Under the pieces are notes generated by a model. That model worked only from the letters and a program-made list of their open reading frames with translations, made no database searches and was not told the origin of the DNA. From Chlamydiota bacterium (GTDB taxonomy: Bacteria > Chlamydiota > Chlamydiia > Chlamydiales > SM23-39), in the NCBI GenBank assembly GCA_021772165.1, contig JAJFMM010000085.1, positions 1 through 25,359 of the forward strand: DNA of 25,359 bases. The letters are read 5' to 3'. Position numbers and translations under genes: made by a program. Below, one piece after another: positions 8,175-16,489 of the stretch. Numbering within the stretch: position 1 is the first letter of the stretch; the number at the start of each line of letters is the position of its first letter.

Positions 8175-10001
8175 TTACATCATCTTCTTTGGTTTTGCCG
8201 AGAATACGACACCATAAGGTTGCACCAGCAAAACTTCATCGACACTCCCCACAGGATTCATGACAAAGCGCACGAGATACCCTGCGTGCGATTTGATCGA
8301 AAATTCATTTTCACCAGTAGAGGTGAGCTCATAGAGAGGCTGCCCTGGTATGACAGAGAACAGCTTGTTGTTCTTGAGAATGATATCGACGGAATAGCCG
8401 TAGAGCTCATAAGTCCCTAAAAACTGTCGGAGATAGCTCAATGACTCATGTCTCTCTAGGGGCTTTCTCTTGAATACGATATCGGGTGCACTTGACTCAA
8501 AAGGAATCGAGAGCATATCGATCTCTCCATTGACATTCGAAGAAAAGCTGAATTTCAATCCTTCTCGAGGCACAATCAGTTCTTGCGAAATGCTTTCGAC
8601 AGAAAATGTATCATAGTGCCAATGACCCAAGTGATAGACTAGATCATTGAATTTTGCACTCAACATGTCATCTTCTAAAACAAGATCAATGTGTCCATAA
8701 CCTGGATGCTCATAGCAGCCTGCAAACTCTTCGAGAGAATGAGAAGGAACGGTTCCTTTTTTACGCGTTAGATCTTCCGTCAGCTTCGTTTCCTGAAAAG
8801 CTTCGCGGTTTTTTGCGATGCCATCAATACCCTCTTCGAGCCAATCAACCTGAGGCAATTCAAGAAGCCGATCGAAAGCATGCATATTGAGAATGCGGGG
8901 CAACGGAGTGAGGTTTTTGTTACAGAGAATCACGATACCTATGTCTTCCTGAGGCAAAATGGAGACAAGAGACGTAAAGCCATCGACGCCACCGTCATGA
9001 CTAACGTTATAAACCCCTCTGTAGGTTTGAACGCACCAGCCAAGACCATAGGCGCTGACTCGAGCTTCTTTGCTCTCAGGATACCCAGAGATGACAATCT
9101 GTGGTGCATGCATCTCTTTGAGCGTTCCATAACCGATCAACGGCTGATCTTCCCAGATACCGCAATCGATCTGAAGCTGAACCCATCGACACATCTCATC
9201 GATGTTCGAATACATTGATCCGGCAGGACCCACTGGTGAAATATCGCGATAATCGATCTTTTTCATCTCATCGCCTCGACTCAAATAGGGAATCGCCAGA
9301 TTCGGGAATTTTTGCATTTCATCAACGGAAAAGCCTGTCTGCGTCATGCCGAGAGGACGCAGGATGCGGTCTCTCACAACATCTTGCCAACTGCTGTTTG
9401 TTAAGCGATCTATGGCAGCACCCAAGGCAACATACATCAAGTTATTGTAATTGAACCGCTCGCGAATATCGAAAACAGGCTCAAGGTAACGCAGGCGAGA
9501 GAGGATATCTTGCGAGGAAATGCTGGAGCTATACCAGATGAAATCATGACGAGGCAGCCCTGCGCGATGTGAAAGGAGATCGCGAACCGTCAAGTTCTGC
9601 GTAGCATACTGATCCCAAAGGCGAAATTCCGGTAGGATATCGATCATACGCTGATCCCACTCAAGCAAACCCTCTTCGATCAGACTTCCTATTGCAAATG
9701 CCGTAAATGCTTTTGTACATGAGCCTATGGGAAAAAGCGTATCGGTCTGAGCCGGAAGCTGCTTTTCTTTATCACGAACGCCAAATCCCTTTGAATAGAT
9801 GATTTGACCATCCGCAACGATTCCAATGGCTAAGCCGGGAATATCGAATTCTTTCATCCCGTTCAGAACAATTTCATCGAAACCTTCCAAGACGGCAAGA
9901 GCGCGTTCGGCTTTAGAGGAGAGGTTGGATGGCGATTCACCGAATGCCGGTGAACAAATGGCTGTGCAAAGCGCTAGAGATAAGAGGCTGCATCGAATCA
10001 T
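8175..10001 (-). CDS. Exported beta-lactamase-fold serine hydrolase with C-terminal beta domain
   Basis: A 608-aa protein with a signal peptide (1-21, ending AFG) and a class-C beta-lactamase/DD-peptidase fold. The three active-site boxes are present: SxxK as SCTK (Ser94-Lys97), YxN as YNN (Tyr185-Asn187) and an HxG box (His335-Asp-Gly337) in place of KTG. Motif SHRAGLPRHD is typical of the AmpC/EstB/PBP4-like family. Residues about 400-608 form a lipocalin-like or DUF3471-type C-terminal region, seen in Pab87-like peptidases and related esterases. The HxG box and this tail favour a D-amino-acid peptidase or esterase over antibiotic resistance. The substrate is unknown; peptidoglycan-derived peptides are possible. 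Length is close to that of tail-bearing family members. A weak AAAGG lies upstream of the ATG. Confidence 0.9.
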   Translation of the reverse strand: MIRCSLLSLALCTAICSPAFGESPSNLSSKAERALAVLEGFDEIVLNGMKEFDIPGLAIGIVADGQIIYSKGFGVRDKEKQLPAQTDTLFPIGSCTKAFTAFAIGSLIEEGLLEWDQRMIDILPEFRLWDQYATQNLTVRDLLSHRAGLPRHDFIWYSSSISSQDILSRLRYLEPVFDIRERFNYNNLMYVALGAAIDRLTNSSWQDVVRDRILRPLGMTQTGFSVDEMQKFPNLAIPYLSRGDEMKKIDYRDISPVGPAGSMYSNIDEMCRWVQLQIDCGIWEDQPLIGYGTLKEMHAPQIVISGYPESKEARVSAYGLGWCVQTYRGVYNVSHDGGVDGFTSLVSILPQEDIGIVILCNKNLTPLPRILNMHAFDRLLELPQVDWLEEGIDGIAKNREAFQETKLTEDLTRKKGTVPSHSLEEFAGCYEHPGYGHIDLVLEDDMLSAKFNDLVYHLGHWHYDTFSVESISQELIVPREGLKFSFSSNVNGEIDMLSIPFESSAPDIVFKRKPLERHESLSYLRQFLGTYELYGYSVDIILKNNKLFSVIPGQPLYELTSTGENEFSIKSHAGYLVRFVMNPVGSVDEVLLVQPYGVVFSAKPKKMM

Positions 10002-10096
10002 AGGAATTACCTTTTTTTTTCATAAGGGGCTGAAATTTTACTCATGGAAGTTGAATATCGACAAGACAAATTTACATACTGAACAGTAGGTCAATT

Positions 10097-10128
10097 TTGC
10101 ACTTCATTCGGGAAGGTCTGGATATAAT
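10097..10128 (+). promoter_or_regulatory. Possible oppA promoter overlapping an R2-like remnant
   Basis: A perfect TATAAT at 10123-10128 lies 45 bp before the oppA-like ATG. The best -35-like hexamer (TTGCAC at 10097-10102) is 20 bp away, longer than ideal. The -10 lies inside a short sequence resembling both ends of repeat R2. Confidence 0.35.
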
Positions 10129-10136
10129 CAGGCCTA
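10110..10136. repeat. Possible internally deleted remnant of repeat R2
   Basis: GGGAAGGTCTGGATA at 10110-10124 is identical to the left end of the R2 copy at 23722. It is followed after 4 bases by CAGGCCT, which matches the other R2 end. The 160-bp middle is missing. The match is short, so chance cannot be excluded. Confidence 0.4.
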
Positions 10137-10173
10137 ACCGTATAGAATTTGTGAAATTTTTGAGGTTGTACTT

Positions 10174-11757
10174 ATGAAAAGACTAGCCTTGTTGACACTA
10201 GCATTGGGACTCACCATGGGAAGCTGCCAAAATTCACCCGAACCTGAAGAGCGCACCTTACGGATGAATGTCTATCGTGAACCAGGTACTTTTGATCCTC
10301 GGCGACAAAGCGACATGACATCAGACGCACTTTTACGCATGCTCTTTGAAGGCTTGACGAGAGTGAATTCAGATGCCAGCGTCGAACCTGCCGGTGCAGA
10401 GACGATCGAAATCTCCGAAGATCGCACGATCTATACCTTCCATTTGGCAGACTGTAAATGGAGCAACGGAGAGCCTATCACAGCCTTTGACTACGCTCAA
10501 ACCTGGCTCGATCATCTCAACCCAGAATTTCCCGCTCCAAACGCCCACCTATTGACGCCGATCAAAAATGCCATGGCCGCTAAAAAAGGCGACCTCCCTC
10601 CCTCTGAAGTGGGTATCCGCGCACTCAATGAGCGCACGCTCGTCATTGAGCTCTCCGCGCCATTCCCCGGATTTTTGCATCTTGTCGGCAACAGCTACCT
10701 CGCGCCAATCTGCCACAAGAATGAAGAGACAAATCCTACCTGGTACATCGAACCGAAGCATCACGTTTCCAACGGCCCCTTCCATCTCACGAAGTGGAGC
10801 AAAGGCATGGAGATCCAGATGGCTCGCAATCCCCATTTTCGAGGACGGAAATCAAATATTGATGAGCTCTACATGACCCTCATCAATAACGACTCTTCCG
10901 CACTGCATATGTTCGCCAACGGAAATCTCGATCTCGTAGGAACTACGCTCTCACCCATCCCGCTCTCCTATCTCAAGGATCTCAAGGAGCGAGATGCTCT
11001 GCACACAGCTCCTGTTGCAGCGACGCATTTCATCTCTTACAACATCCATCAGTTTCCTTTTACCAATGCGAATATCCGAAGAGCTTTTGCTACAGCAATC
11101 AATCGCAAGAACATCTCTGATTACATCACCCAGCTCGATGAAGAGCCCGCACTCGGTGCCGTTCCCCCTATTTTAAAAAAGGGAAGAACGCCTCAGTGGA
11201 TCTCCGATGGCAACCTGGAACTTGCAAGAGAGTACCTGGAAAAAGGAATGAAAGAGCTAGAGATCACCAAGTCGGACCTTGCAGATCTCACCTTCATCTA
11301 TTTCTCCTGGGAAGCCACAACAAAAATAGCCCAAGCCATGCAGCAACAGTGGCTCGAGTGTCTAGGCCTCAACGTAAATCTTGAAGCCAAAGACCCTAAA
11401 ACCGCTTTCGCTATGACAGCAGACGGCAGCTATCAGTTTGGCATGTACCTATGGCAAGCGGACTACTGCGACGTCAGCTCCCTTTTAGAGAGATTTCGCC
11501 ACGCCAAAGAGTTTAAAAACTATCCTCATTGGCACAATTCGGAATTCGTGAGCCTCCTTGACGCCTCAGCCCTGGAACCCGATTCTGAAAAGCGGCTCGA
11601 TATTTTAGAAGCAGCAGAAAAGATTTTAATTGATGAGATGGTGATCGCACCCATTTTACACCACACCTTTGCCTTTATGATGCAGTCCAAGGTAGAGGGC
11701 TTTACCCTCAACCCGATCGGACAGATCTATTTTGATGAGATCTGCCTAAAAAATTGA
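10174..11757 (+). CDS. oppA: Peptide-binding lipoprotein of an ABC transporter (OppA type)
   Basis: A 527-aa solute-binding protein of the SBP_bac_5 family, which captures oligopeptides outside the inner membrane and hands them to an OppBCDF permease. The N-terminus is a lipoprotein signal peptide ending in TMGSC (Cys18 lipidated). The family landmarks are visible: REPGTFDPRRQSDMTSD, LFEGLTRVNSDASVEPAGAE, YTFHLADCKWSNGEPITAFDY and SNGPFHLTKW. Length is typical. No permease or ATPase gene is adjacent, so this is an orphan binding protein, as is common in Chlamydiae, which carry several oppA paralogues for one transporter. GAGG lies about 10 nt before the ATG. A hairpin at 11794-11826 probably ends the transcript. 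Confidence 0.93.
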   Translation: MKRLALLTLALGLTMGSCQNSPEPEERTLRMNVYREPGTFDPRRQSDMTSDALLRMLFEGLTRVNSDASVEPAGAETIEISEDRTIYTFHLADCKWSNGEPITAFDYAQTWLDHLNPEFPAPNAHLLTPIKNAMAAKKGDLPPSEVGIRALNERTLVIELSAPFPGFLHLVGNSYLAPICHKNEETNPTWYIEPKHHVSNGPFHLTKWSKGMEIQMARNPHFRGRKSNIDELYMTLINNDSSALHMFANGNLDLVGTTLSPIPLSYLKDLKERDALHTAPVAATHFISYNIHQFPFTNANIRRAFATAINRKNISDYITQLDEEPALGAVPPILKKGRTPQWISDGNLELAREYLEKGMKELEITKSDLADLTFIYFSWEATTKIAQAMQQQWLECLGLNVNLEAKDPKTAFAMTADGSYQFGMYLWQADYCDVSSLLERFRHAKEFKNYPHWHNSEFVSLLDASALEPDSEKRLDILEAAEKILIDEMVIAPILHHTFAFMMQSKVEGFTLNPIGQIYFDEICLKN

Positions 11758-11793
11758 GAAATTCCGTTATAATCTTTTCTTTACAAAACATTA

Positions 11794-11831
11794 AGAGCTC
11801 TTTTTCTTGCCTGTTAAAAGAGCTCTCTTTA
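11794..11831 (+). terminator. Probable terminator between oppA and brnQ-1
   Basis: A perfect 11-bp inverted repeat AGAGCTCTTTT (11794-11804) / AAAAGAGCTCT (11816-11826) with an 11-nt loop is followed by a pyrimidine-rich CTTTACTATTT rather than a pure T-run. It could terminate oppA or act as a leader structure of brnQ-1, whose ATG is 40 nt downstream. Confidence 0.6.
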
Positions 11832-11865
11832 CTATTTATTCAAAAAACTCAACTCAGTGAGACCC

Positions 11866-13002
11866 ATGAAAACTAATACCGCGGTTTTTTCGACGGGATT
11901 AGCCATGTTCGCGATGTTTTTCGGATCCGGCAATCTTGTATTCCCTCTTCTTGTCGGACAAATGTCTGAAGGACATACAGTACTTTCCGCGATCGGGATT
12001 CTTTTAACCGGCGTTCTAGTCCCCTTCCTCGGCATTCTAGCCATGCTTCTTTTTGATGGAGACACAGGAAAACTCTTTTCAAGACTAGGCAAGCCCGCGA
12101 CTTTCTGGTTCTCTCTCTTTGCTCTGGCCATCATGGGGCCCTTTGGCGTTCTTGCTCGCTGCATTACCGTAGCGCACGGATCTTACAAACTACTCTTTCC
12201 TATGACACCGCTCTGGGCTTTTAGCTTATGCGCATGCCTCATTCTATTCCTTTTGACGATCCGTAAAAACCGCATCGTACCTCTCCTTGGATCGATCTTA
12301 ACTCCGCTGCTACTCCTCTCTCTCACCGCGATCGCCATCTTTGGCCTATCCTCGATGCCAGCGCCTCCGGTTTCAGCAGAGGGTGCATGGGAAGGCTTTA
12401 AAACGGGCATTTTCCAAGGCTACCAAACGATGGATCTCCTGGCGGCTTTTTTCTTCTCCACCTTTGTCATCAATCACCTCCGCCAAAACAAACAGACCGA
12501 AGCGCCGCTCTCCGCTTTCTTTAAATCGTCTCTCATCGGAGCCGGGCTCCTCTCTGCAATTTACGTGATCCTCGTGCTTCTCGGAGCGCGTTACGCAGTG
12601 GCTCTACAGGGCGTTCCTGCACAAGAGATGCTCGGACAGATCGCCCACCACGCATTAGGACCCTACGCGGCCCCGATCGTCTGCTCAGCTATCATCTTAG
12701 CCTGCATCACAACAGCGGTCGTGCTCACCTCTCTTTTCTCAGATTTTCTTAAGAAGGAAGTCTCTAAGGAAAGAATCCCACAATCTCTTGCCGTCTTGAC
12801 GACGCTGACGATCGGATTTTTTATCTCCACCCTGGACTTTTCTGGCATCATGAGCTTCATCGGACCCATTCTGGAGATCATCTATCCATCCCTGATCGTC
12901 ATGACGCTCTTTAGCATTGCTTACAAGACTCTCGGCTGGAAAGCGGTTCGCGTTCCAACGGCTGTAGCTCTCGCGTTGAAACTGCTAACAGTAGCCATTT
13001 AA
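11866..13002 (+). CDS. brnQ: Branched-chain amino acid carrier BrnQ, copy 1
   Basis: A 378-aa polytopic inner-membrane protein of the LIVCS family, which imports Leu/Ile/Val with a cation. The N-terminal TGLAMFAMFFGSGNLVFPLLVG motif is the hallmark of the family. About ten to eleven hydrophobic segments follow, with the conserved GYQTMDLLAAFFF element (around residue 182) and FIGPILEIIYPSLIV near the end. It is a little shorter than E. coli BrnQ (439 aa), as chlamydial versions tend to be. The ATG at 11866 is preferred over GTG at 11857 because the family sequence starts there. A paralogue lies 2 kb away on the other strand. Its TAA overlaps the stop of the convergent barrel gene in a shared TTAA. 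Confidence 0.94.
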   Translation: MKTNTAVFSTGLAMFAMFFGSGNLVFPLLVGQMSEGHTVLSAIGILLTGVLVPFLGILAMLLFDGDTGKLFSRLGKPATFWFSLFALAIMGPFGVLARCITVAHGSYKLLFPMTPLWAFSLCACLILFLLTIRKNRIVPLLGSILTPLLLLSLTAIAIFGLSSMPAPPVSAEGAWEGFKTGIFQGYQTMDLLAAFFFSTFVINHLRQNKQTEAPLSAFFKSSLIGAGLLSAIYVILVLLGARYAVALQGVPAQEMLGQIAHHALGPYAAPIVCSAIILACITTAVVLTSLFSDFLKKEVSKERIPQSLAVLTTLTIGFFISTLDFSGIMSFIGPILEIIYPSLIVMTLFSIAYKTLGWKAVRVPTAVALALKLLTVAI

Positions 13003-13904
13003 AATCGAAAATTCAGCTCGGTTGTAAAAAGGATCGAGCTGAGTGTCGCTTCCAATCTCTCAGATGAGTCTTGAATCAGCGTGCTGATCTCGCCGCTATT
13101 CAACGAAAAATAGCGAACATCAAAATTGAGAGAGACATTAGGGGAGAGGAAAATCAACATTTTGACCTTCCCAAGATTCCCACGACCACCACCCCCTGAA
13201 GTATCACCTTGGACAATGGTCTCTACCCTCGTTGAAGGAGTTGGCCCCGGAAGATAGAAAAGAATAGATTCCTGCTCCGAAAAAGACTGACTAACATGCA
13301 GCCAGCCATAGGCATAAGATCCCTGAAGAATCCACCCTTTCAGTAACTGCAAGCTCAGAGATGCACCAAGAAGAGCCCCCTGCCACTTTTGCCGTAGATT
13401 CGAAAGGATCTGAACCGATGCCTCGGCAAAGGTAAAAGGAGCAGGAACATTCTGAGTTAGTCGATTGAAGGGAGGGACCGGTCGGCTGCGATGTAGAACC
13501 TCTTCATCATACAACCAGCCCACCATCGGCGTTAAAGAGATCGTATTTCGGGATCCCAACTCATATCCCAGATAGAGAAAAGCGCTTGTCGCTTTGCCGC
13601 TTGTCGAATAGGTAAAAGAGGCCGTAGAGGGAAAAGTAGTATCTACGCTCTTTTGCATCTCCTGAGAAGAAAACCAGCCTCGATCCCCCTCTCCGATCAG
13701 ATGCACCCCCCCTAAATTCGCGTCGAAGGAAACCGCCCAATCGAACATCCTCAAATGAGGATAAAACTCCTTATTCGTAGGGATTTTCCATTCCACTCGA
13801 TCCTGGCGATAGCCGGGCCCCGTAGAGAAATCAAATCCCCAATATTTACCTGCCTCGGCATTTGCCCCGAGTATAAGCAGCATTGCGGCTAGACTTTTTT
13901 TCAT
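12999..13904 (-). CDS. Putative outer-membrane beta-barrel protein
   Basis: A 301-aa protein with a signal peptide (MKKSLAAMLLILGANAEA, residues 1-18) and a mature part dominated by alternating hydrophobic/polar beta strands with Gly and aromatic belts. It ends in Phe (TELNFRF), the C-terminal signature recognised by the BAM machinery. There is no cysteine outside the signal region, unlike classical chlamydial MOMP. I cannot assign it to a named family. A glycine-rich loop (SGGGGRGN) lies near residue 235. The ATG at 13904 is preferred over an in-frame TTG at 13913 because it opens the signal peptide. Element R1 fills the space between this gene and the divergent lipoprotein gene, so its promoter is in or beside the repeat. 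Confidence 0.8.
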   Translation of the reverse strand: MKKSLAAMLLILGANAEAGKYWGFDFSTGPGYRQDRVEWKIPTNKEFYPHLRMFDWAVSFDANLGGVHLIGEGDRGWFSSQEMQKSVDTTFPSTASFTYSTSGKATSAFLYLGYELGSRNTISLTPMVGWLYDEEVLHRSRPVPPFNRLTQNVPAPFTFAEASVQILSNLRQKWQGALLGASLSLQLLKGWILQGSYAYGWLHVSQSFSEQESILFYLPGPTPSTRVETIVQGDTSGGGGRGNLGKVKMLIFLSPNVSLNFDVRYFSLNSGEISTLIQDSSERLEATLSSILFTTELNFRF

Positions 13905-13974
13905 ACAAACCAATTTAAAAATGGAAATTTTAACAAAAGTTTATTTTAGAAGAGAGCAAAAAGCGATTCCTGTA

Positions 13975-14150
13975 TGATTTTATACATAACACGAGTCAAA
14001 AGTTGGGAGTTTGGCAAGAAGGCTCCTCACAATTTTTTCCCAGAGCGAGCCACCATTGCCGATAGGCAAGAGGCGAGTGAGGGAAGAAATTGGGGGGTAA
14101 AGCCGACGCCGCCAAAAACCAATTTTTGACTCGTGTTGTGTATAACATCA
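13975..14150. repeat. Palindromic repeat R1, copy A
   Basis: A 176-bp imperfect palindrome. The outer arms read TGATTTTATACATAACACGA (from 13975) and, on the other strand from 14150, TGATGTTATACACAACACGA; pairing continues through GAGTCAAAA. Inner arms CAATTTTTTCCC (14030-14041) and GGGAAGAAATTG (14081-14092) pair at 11 of 12 positions. The centre, CCGATAGGCAAGAGGCGAG at 14059-14077, is identical over 19 nt to copy B at 20041-20059. It lies between two divergent genes. Confidence 0.9.
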
Positions 14151-14165
14151 CAAAATGGATAAAAC

Positions 14166-15089
14166 ATGAAAAAACTACTTCCGCTGCTACTGCTACTCGC
14201 CTCTTCCTGTACCGTGCACCAGAGCGAAAGAATAGCAGAGTTCCTATCCCCTCCTCAGAAATCCTACGAACTGCGCAATCTCCACATCGCCTACGACGCC
14301 CTAAACTACCCACCAGGATTTTTCGACTTTACGCTCCATGAGATCCCCTCTCCGAACCCAACTCCCGTTTACGCCTTAAGAGCCGACGGCTTGCCTGTAC
14401 AGGAACGCTTTCTTTTCGCCAGCCACGACCCCCTCAAAAAAACAGTAACCGTCCACTTTGAGTTCAAGGCACTAGAAAACAATACACTTCAAATCTTGAG
14501 TCGAACAGGCGAAGAAATTGCTGAAGAAGCTCCCCTGGCTCTCAAGGAAGTGCTGAAAGGGCAAGAGGTAGAGCTCGTTTTGATTTCCAAAGACAATAAA
14601 ACCTGCACAAAAGCGCAGTTCACCCCGGCACCTATCACACTGACTCAAAAAGAGGCCCACTTTTCCCTTAAAACTACCCATCGCAAAGGCACTCATTTTC
14701 TGTTGGAAGGCAGCGGCCTCTCTCCTCTCGAAAAGATCTTGGTGAAAGAAACCTCCGGAGATGAAGTTCGCGAGCATTCCGTTGAAGCGGATGAAAATGG
14801 CCTCTTAGCTCTGCGTATTGAACCTATCGTATTGGGAAAGCTCGGCGGAGACGCCAGCGTAACGATTACCCGAGAAGGTGAGGAAGAAACGGCGCAGCTC
14901 CTTTACGCTTGGGGTGGCCGTTTAGAAATCGAGAGCAGAAGAGAGACTCCCTTCCACCCTCTGATTTTCGTAGCCAACCGCGATCCCGAAGAGATCAACA
15001 CGCTAGCCGCTATGAAAAAACTTAAACAAGGCAAAATCCTGCTATGCCCACTCCCAGGGCTGCATAAACAGGCAGCTTCACCGGCTTGA
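14166..15089 (+). CDS. Predicted lipoprotein, unknown function
   Basis: A 307-aa protein with a clear lipoprotein signal (MKKLLPLLLLLASSC; lipobox ASSC, Cys15 lipidated). The mature part is rich in beta-strand-like segments and charged residues, with several Ig-like or carbohydrate-binding-like spacings (for example KTVTVHFEFKAL and HFLLEGSGLSPLEKILVKE), but I recognise no family. It starts only 15 bp after repeat R1 and has no obvious Shine-Dalgarno. The last 68 bases overlap the 3' end of the convergent brnQ-2 gene; the overlapping C-terminal residues (from about MKKLKQGKILL) may not be conserved. It probably sits on the periplasmic face of the outer or inner membrane. Confidence 0.8.
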   Translation: MKKLLPLLLLLASSCTVHQSERIAEFLSPPQKSYELRNLHIAYDALNYPPGFFDFTLHEIPSPNPTPVYALRADGLPVQERFLFASHDPLKKTVTVHFEFKALENNTLQILSRTGEEIAEEAPLALKEVLKGQEVELVLISKDNKTCTKAQFTPAPITLTQKEAHFSLKTTHRKGTHFLLEGSGLSPLEKILVKETSGDEVREHSVEADENGLLALRIEPIVLGKLGGDASVTITREGEEETAQLLYAWGGRLEIESRRETPFHPLIFVANRDPEEINTLAAMKKLKQGKILLCPLPGLHKQAASPA

Positions 15090-16224
15090 CGCTATAGAGG
15101 CTGTAGCCAATATTTGTCAGGCAGAGGACGATGAGAGATGGGTAGAGAATCTGCATCGCAGGGCCGATCAGCTTCATCAGACCGCTAAAGCCGAGATTCG
15201 ACATCACAGCCGTCACCGCCAGCGTAATCACTAAAGGCAGAGTAAATCCTATTTTGTCTCGAAAGAGCTCTTTTTTCAAATATTCGGCGAAGACCGCAGC
15301 GAGAGAAATCGCGGTCGTTAGGCAAGCGAAGAAGACCGCAGCCGCAGCTATCCAGGCACCTGCACTACCTAAAACGCGAGTTGCTATGGCATGCAGCATC
15401 TGCTCTGGGGGCAGATTCTGAAGCATTGCTGCATGGCGAGAAGCGAGAAAGCAGAGACCGATGTAGGAGAGCATCAATAGACCGGCTGCCACAGCACTGG
15501 CTCCGAGCATATTTTTGCGCAAAAGAGCTCTCTTCTCTTCTTTAGGAAGAGACTCTGATCCCTGGAGCAGATGCGGAATCACGATGGTTGCGAAAAGAAG
15601 CGCTGCAATCAGATCCATTGTCTGGTAGCCACCTTTAAGACCCTCCGTGAAATGAAATGCACCACCCGCCTCTGCAGGAAGCAAAGGAGAGCCCTTAATC
15701 ATTCCGACAATCACCAAAACAGCCATCGTCGCAAGAAGAATGGGCGTCAGAACCACACCGAGAAGATGAACCATCCGGTTAGGTCGCACAGCTAGTAGGA
15801 AAATCACCCCGCAGACCAGGGCGCTAAAGAGAGCGATAGACACACTCGGGAAAAAGGATTGAATGCTGGCGTGCATCAACGTGACGAGCCTGGGCATGCT
15901 GGCCAGAGGCCCTTGAGATACATACAAGACAAACAGAAGAATCATCGCCGGAACAGCTCCCAGCCGAGCTAAAAAAGCGCGTAGATCGCCTCCATACAGC
16001 AGCATAGCCACAAGTCCCAGCAGAGGAAACAGCACCGCGGACAGTCCCAAGCCCAACACAGCACAAGACGTTTCCGTACCGGATCTGACACCCACGATGA
16101 GGGGGAAAATGAGATTACCGGCACCGAAAAACATAGAAAAGAGAGCCATTCCTGTCGTCCAGAAATTAGCGCCACGTTTCTTTTCTTCGGGCTGTTCAGA
16201 AAGAAGACTTGATTGTGTAGACAT
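15022..16224 (-). CDS. brnQ: Branched-chain amino acid carrier BrnQ, copy 2
   Basis: A 400-aa LIVCS-family inner-membrane carrier, paralogous to the copy at 11866. It shows the same signature TGMALFSMFFGAGNLIFPLIVG, the internal GGYQTMDLIAALLFATIVIPHLLQ and the distal LGFSGLMKLIGPAMQILYPS. I start it at the ATG encoding MSTQSSLL, because ATGGAG at about 16231-16236 (minus) provides a GGAG at good spacing. The frame stays open upstream to 16716, but that extension has no protein-like character. Upstream lie a hairpin and a 35-codon ORF that may form an attenuation leader. The 3' end overlaps the lipoprotein gene by 68 bp. Chlamydial BrnQ is reported to carry methionine as well as valine, so two copies may divide that work. 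Confidence 0.94.
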   Translation of the reverse strand: MSTQSSLLSEQPEEKKRGANFWTTGMALFSMFFGAGNLIFPLIVGVRSGTETSCAVLGLGLSAVLFPLLGLVAMLLYGGDLRAFLARLGAVPAMILLFVLYVSQGPLASMPRLVTLMHASIQSFFPSVSIALFSALVCGVIFLLAVRPNRMVHLLGVVLTPILLATMAVLVIVGMIKGSPLLPAEAGGAFHFTEGLKGGYQTMDLIAALLFATIVIPHLLQGSESLPKEEKRALLRKNMLGASAVAAGLLMLSYIGLCFLASRHAAMLQNLPPEQMLHAIATRVLGSAGAWIAAAAVFFACLTTAISLAAVFAEYLKKELFRDKIGFTLPLVITLAVTAVMSNLGFSGLMKLIGPAMQILYPSLIVLCLTNIGYSLYSVKPVKLPVYAALGVGIAGFCLV

Positions 16225-16249
16225 TTTGCATACTCCATTGTACCCCACT

Positions 16250-16309
16250 CTCTTCGCCGGAGGTCTTTCTGGATCTTTTAAAAATTTTTCAGGAAGGTCA
16301 GGCGAAGAG
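16250..16309 (-). promoter_or_regulatory. Leader hairpin upstream of brnQ-2
   Basis: Arms CTCTTCGCC (16250-16258) and GGCGAAGAG (16301-16309) pair perfectly. Inside them TTTCTGGA faces TTTTCAGGAA, giving an extended imperfect stem around an A/T-rich loop. The hairpin begins 6 nt after the stop of the leader ORF and ends about 26 nt before the brnQ-2 start, so it may be an attenuator or a translation-control stem. Confidence 0.5.
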
Positions 16310-16315
16310 GGCGGA

Positions 16316-16423
16316 TTAATTACGCGATGTAACGGTGCACATCGTACCGACCATGGCGCCGACCATGCAGGTCGTCCCATTGGTGGCACACGCTGAGGAA
16401 GCAGTATTGACTGTTCTGTGCAT
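16316..16423 (-). CDS. Possible 35-codon leader peptide of brnQ-2
   Basis: On the minus strand an ATG at 16423 opens 35 codons ending in TAA at 16316, just before the leader hairpin. The peptide is biased: 8 Thr, 4 Met, 4 Val and 3 Cys of 35, with the run CMVGAMVGTMCTV. It lies inside the predicted 5' leader of brnQ-2, whose promoter is at 16490-16519. The order promoter, short biased ORF, hairpin and transporter gene is that of amino-acid attenuation leaders. The Shine-Dalgarno is poor (GAGGCGG is about 20 nt away), so translation is unproven and chance is possible. Confidence 0.35.
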   Translation of the reverse strand: MHRTVNTASSACATNGTTCMVGAMVGTMCTVTSRN

Positions 16424-16489
16424 CGTTTGTTTCGCTGTTTATTCCGCCTCGCCTGAACGAGACTATAACCGGAGTCTAACACATTAAGA

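Noticed and set aside
8220..9454. Plus-strand ORFs of 60-112 codons opposite the serine hydrolase
   Set aside because: They are antisense shadows of a gene with intact catalytic motifs.
8175..10001. Antibiotic-resistance beta-lactamase
   Set aside because: The HxG third box and the long C-terminal domain fit peptidase/esterase relatives better than resistance enzymes.
14124..14146. Outward TTGACT and TATAAC in the right arm of R1 as a promoter
   Set aside because: The two hexamers are only about 10 bp apart, too close for a sigma-70 promoter; the same holds for the left arm.
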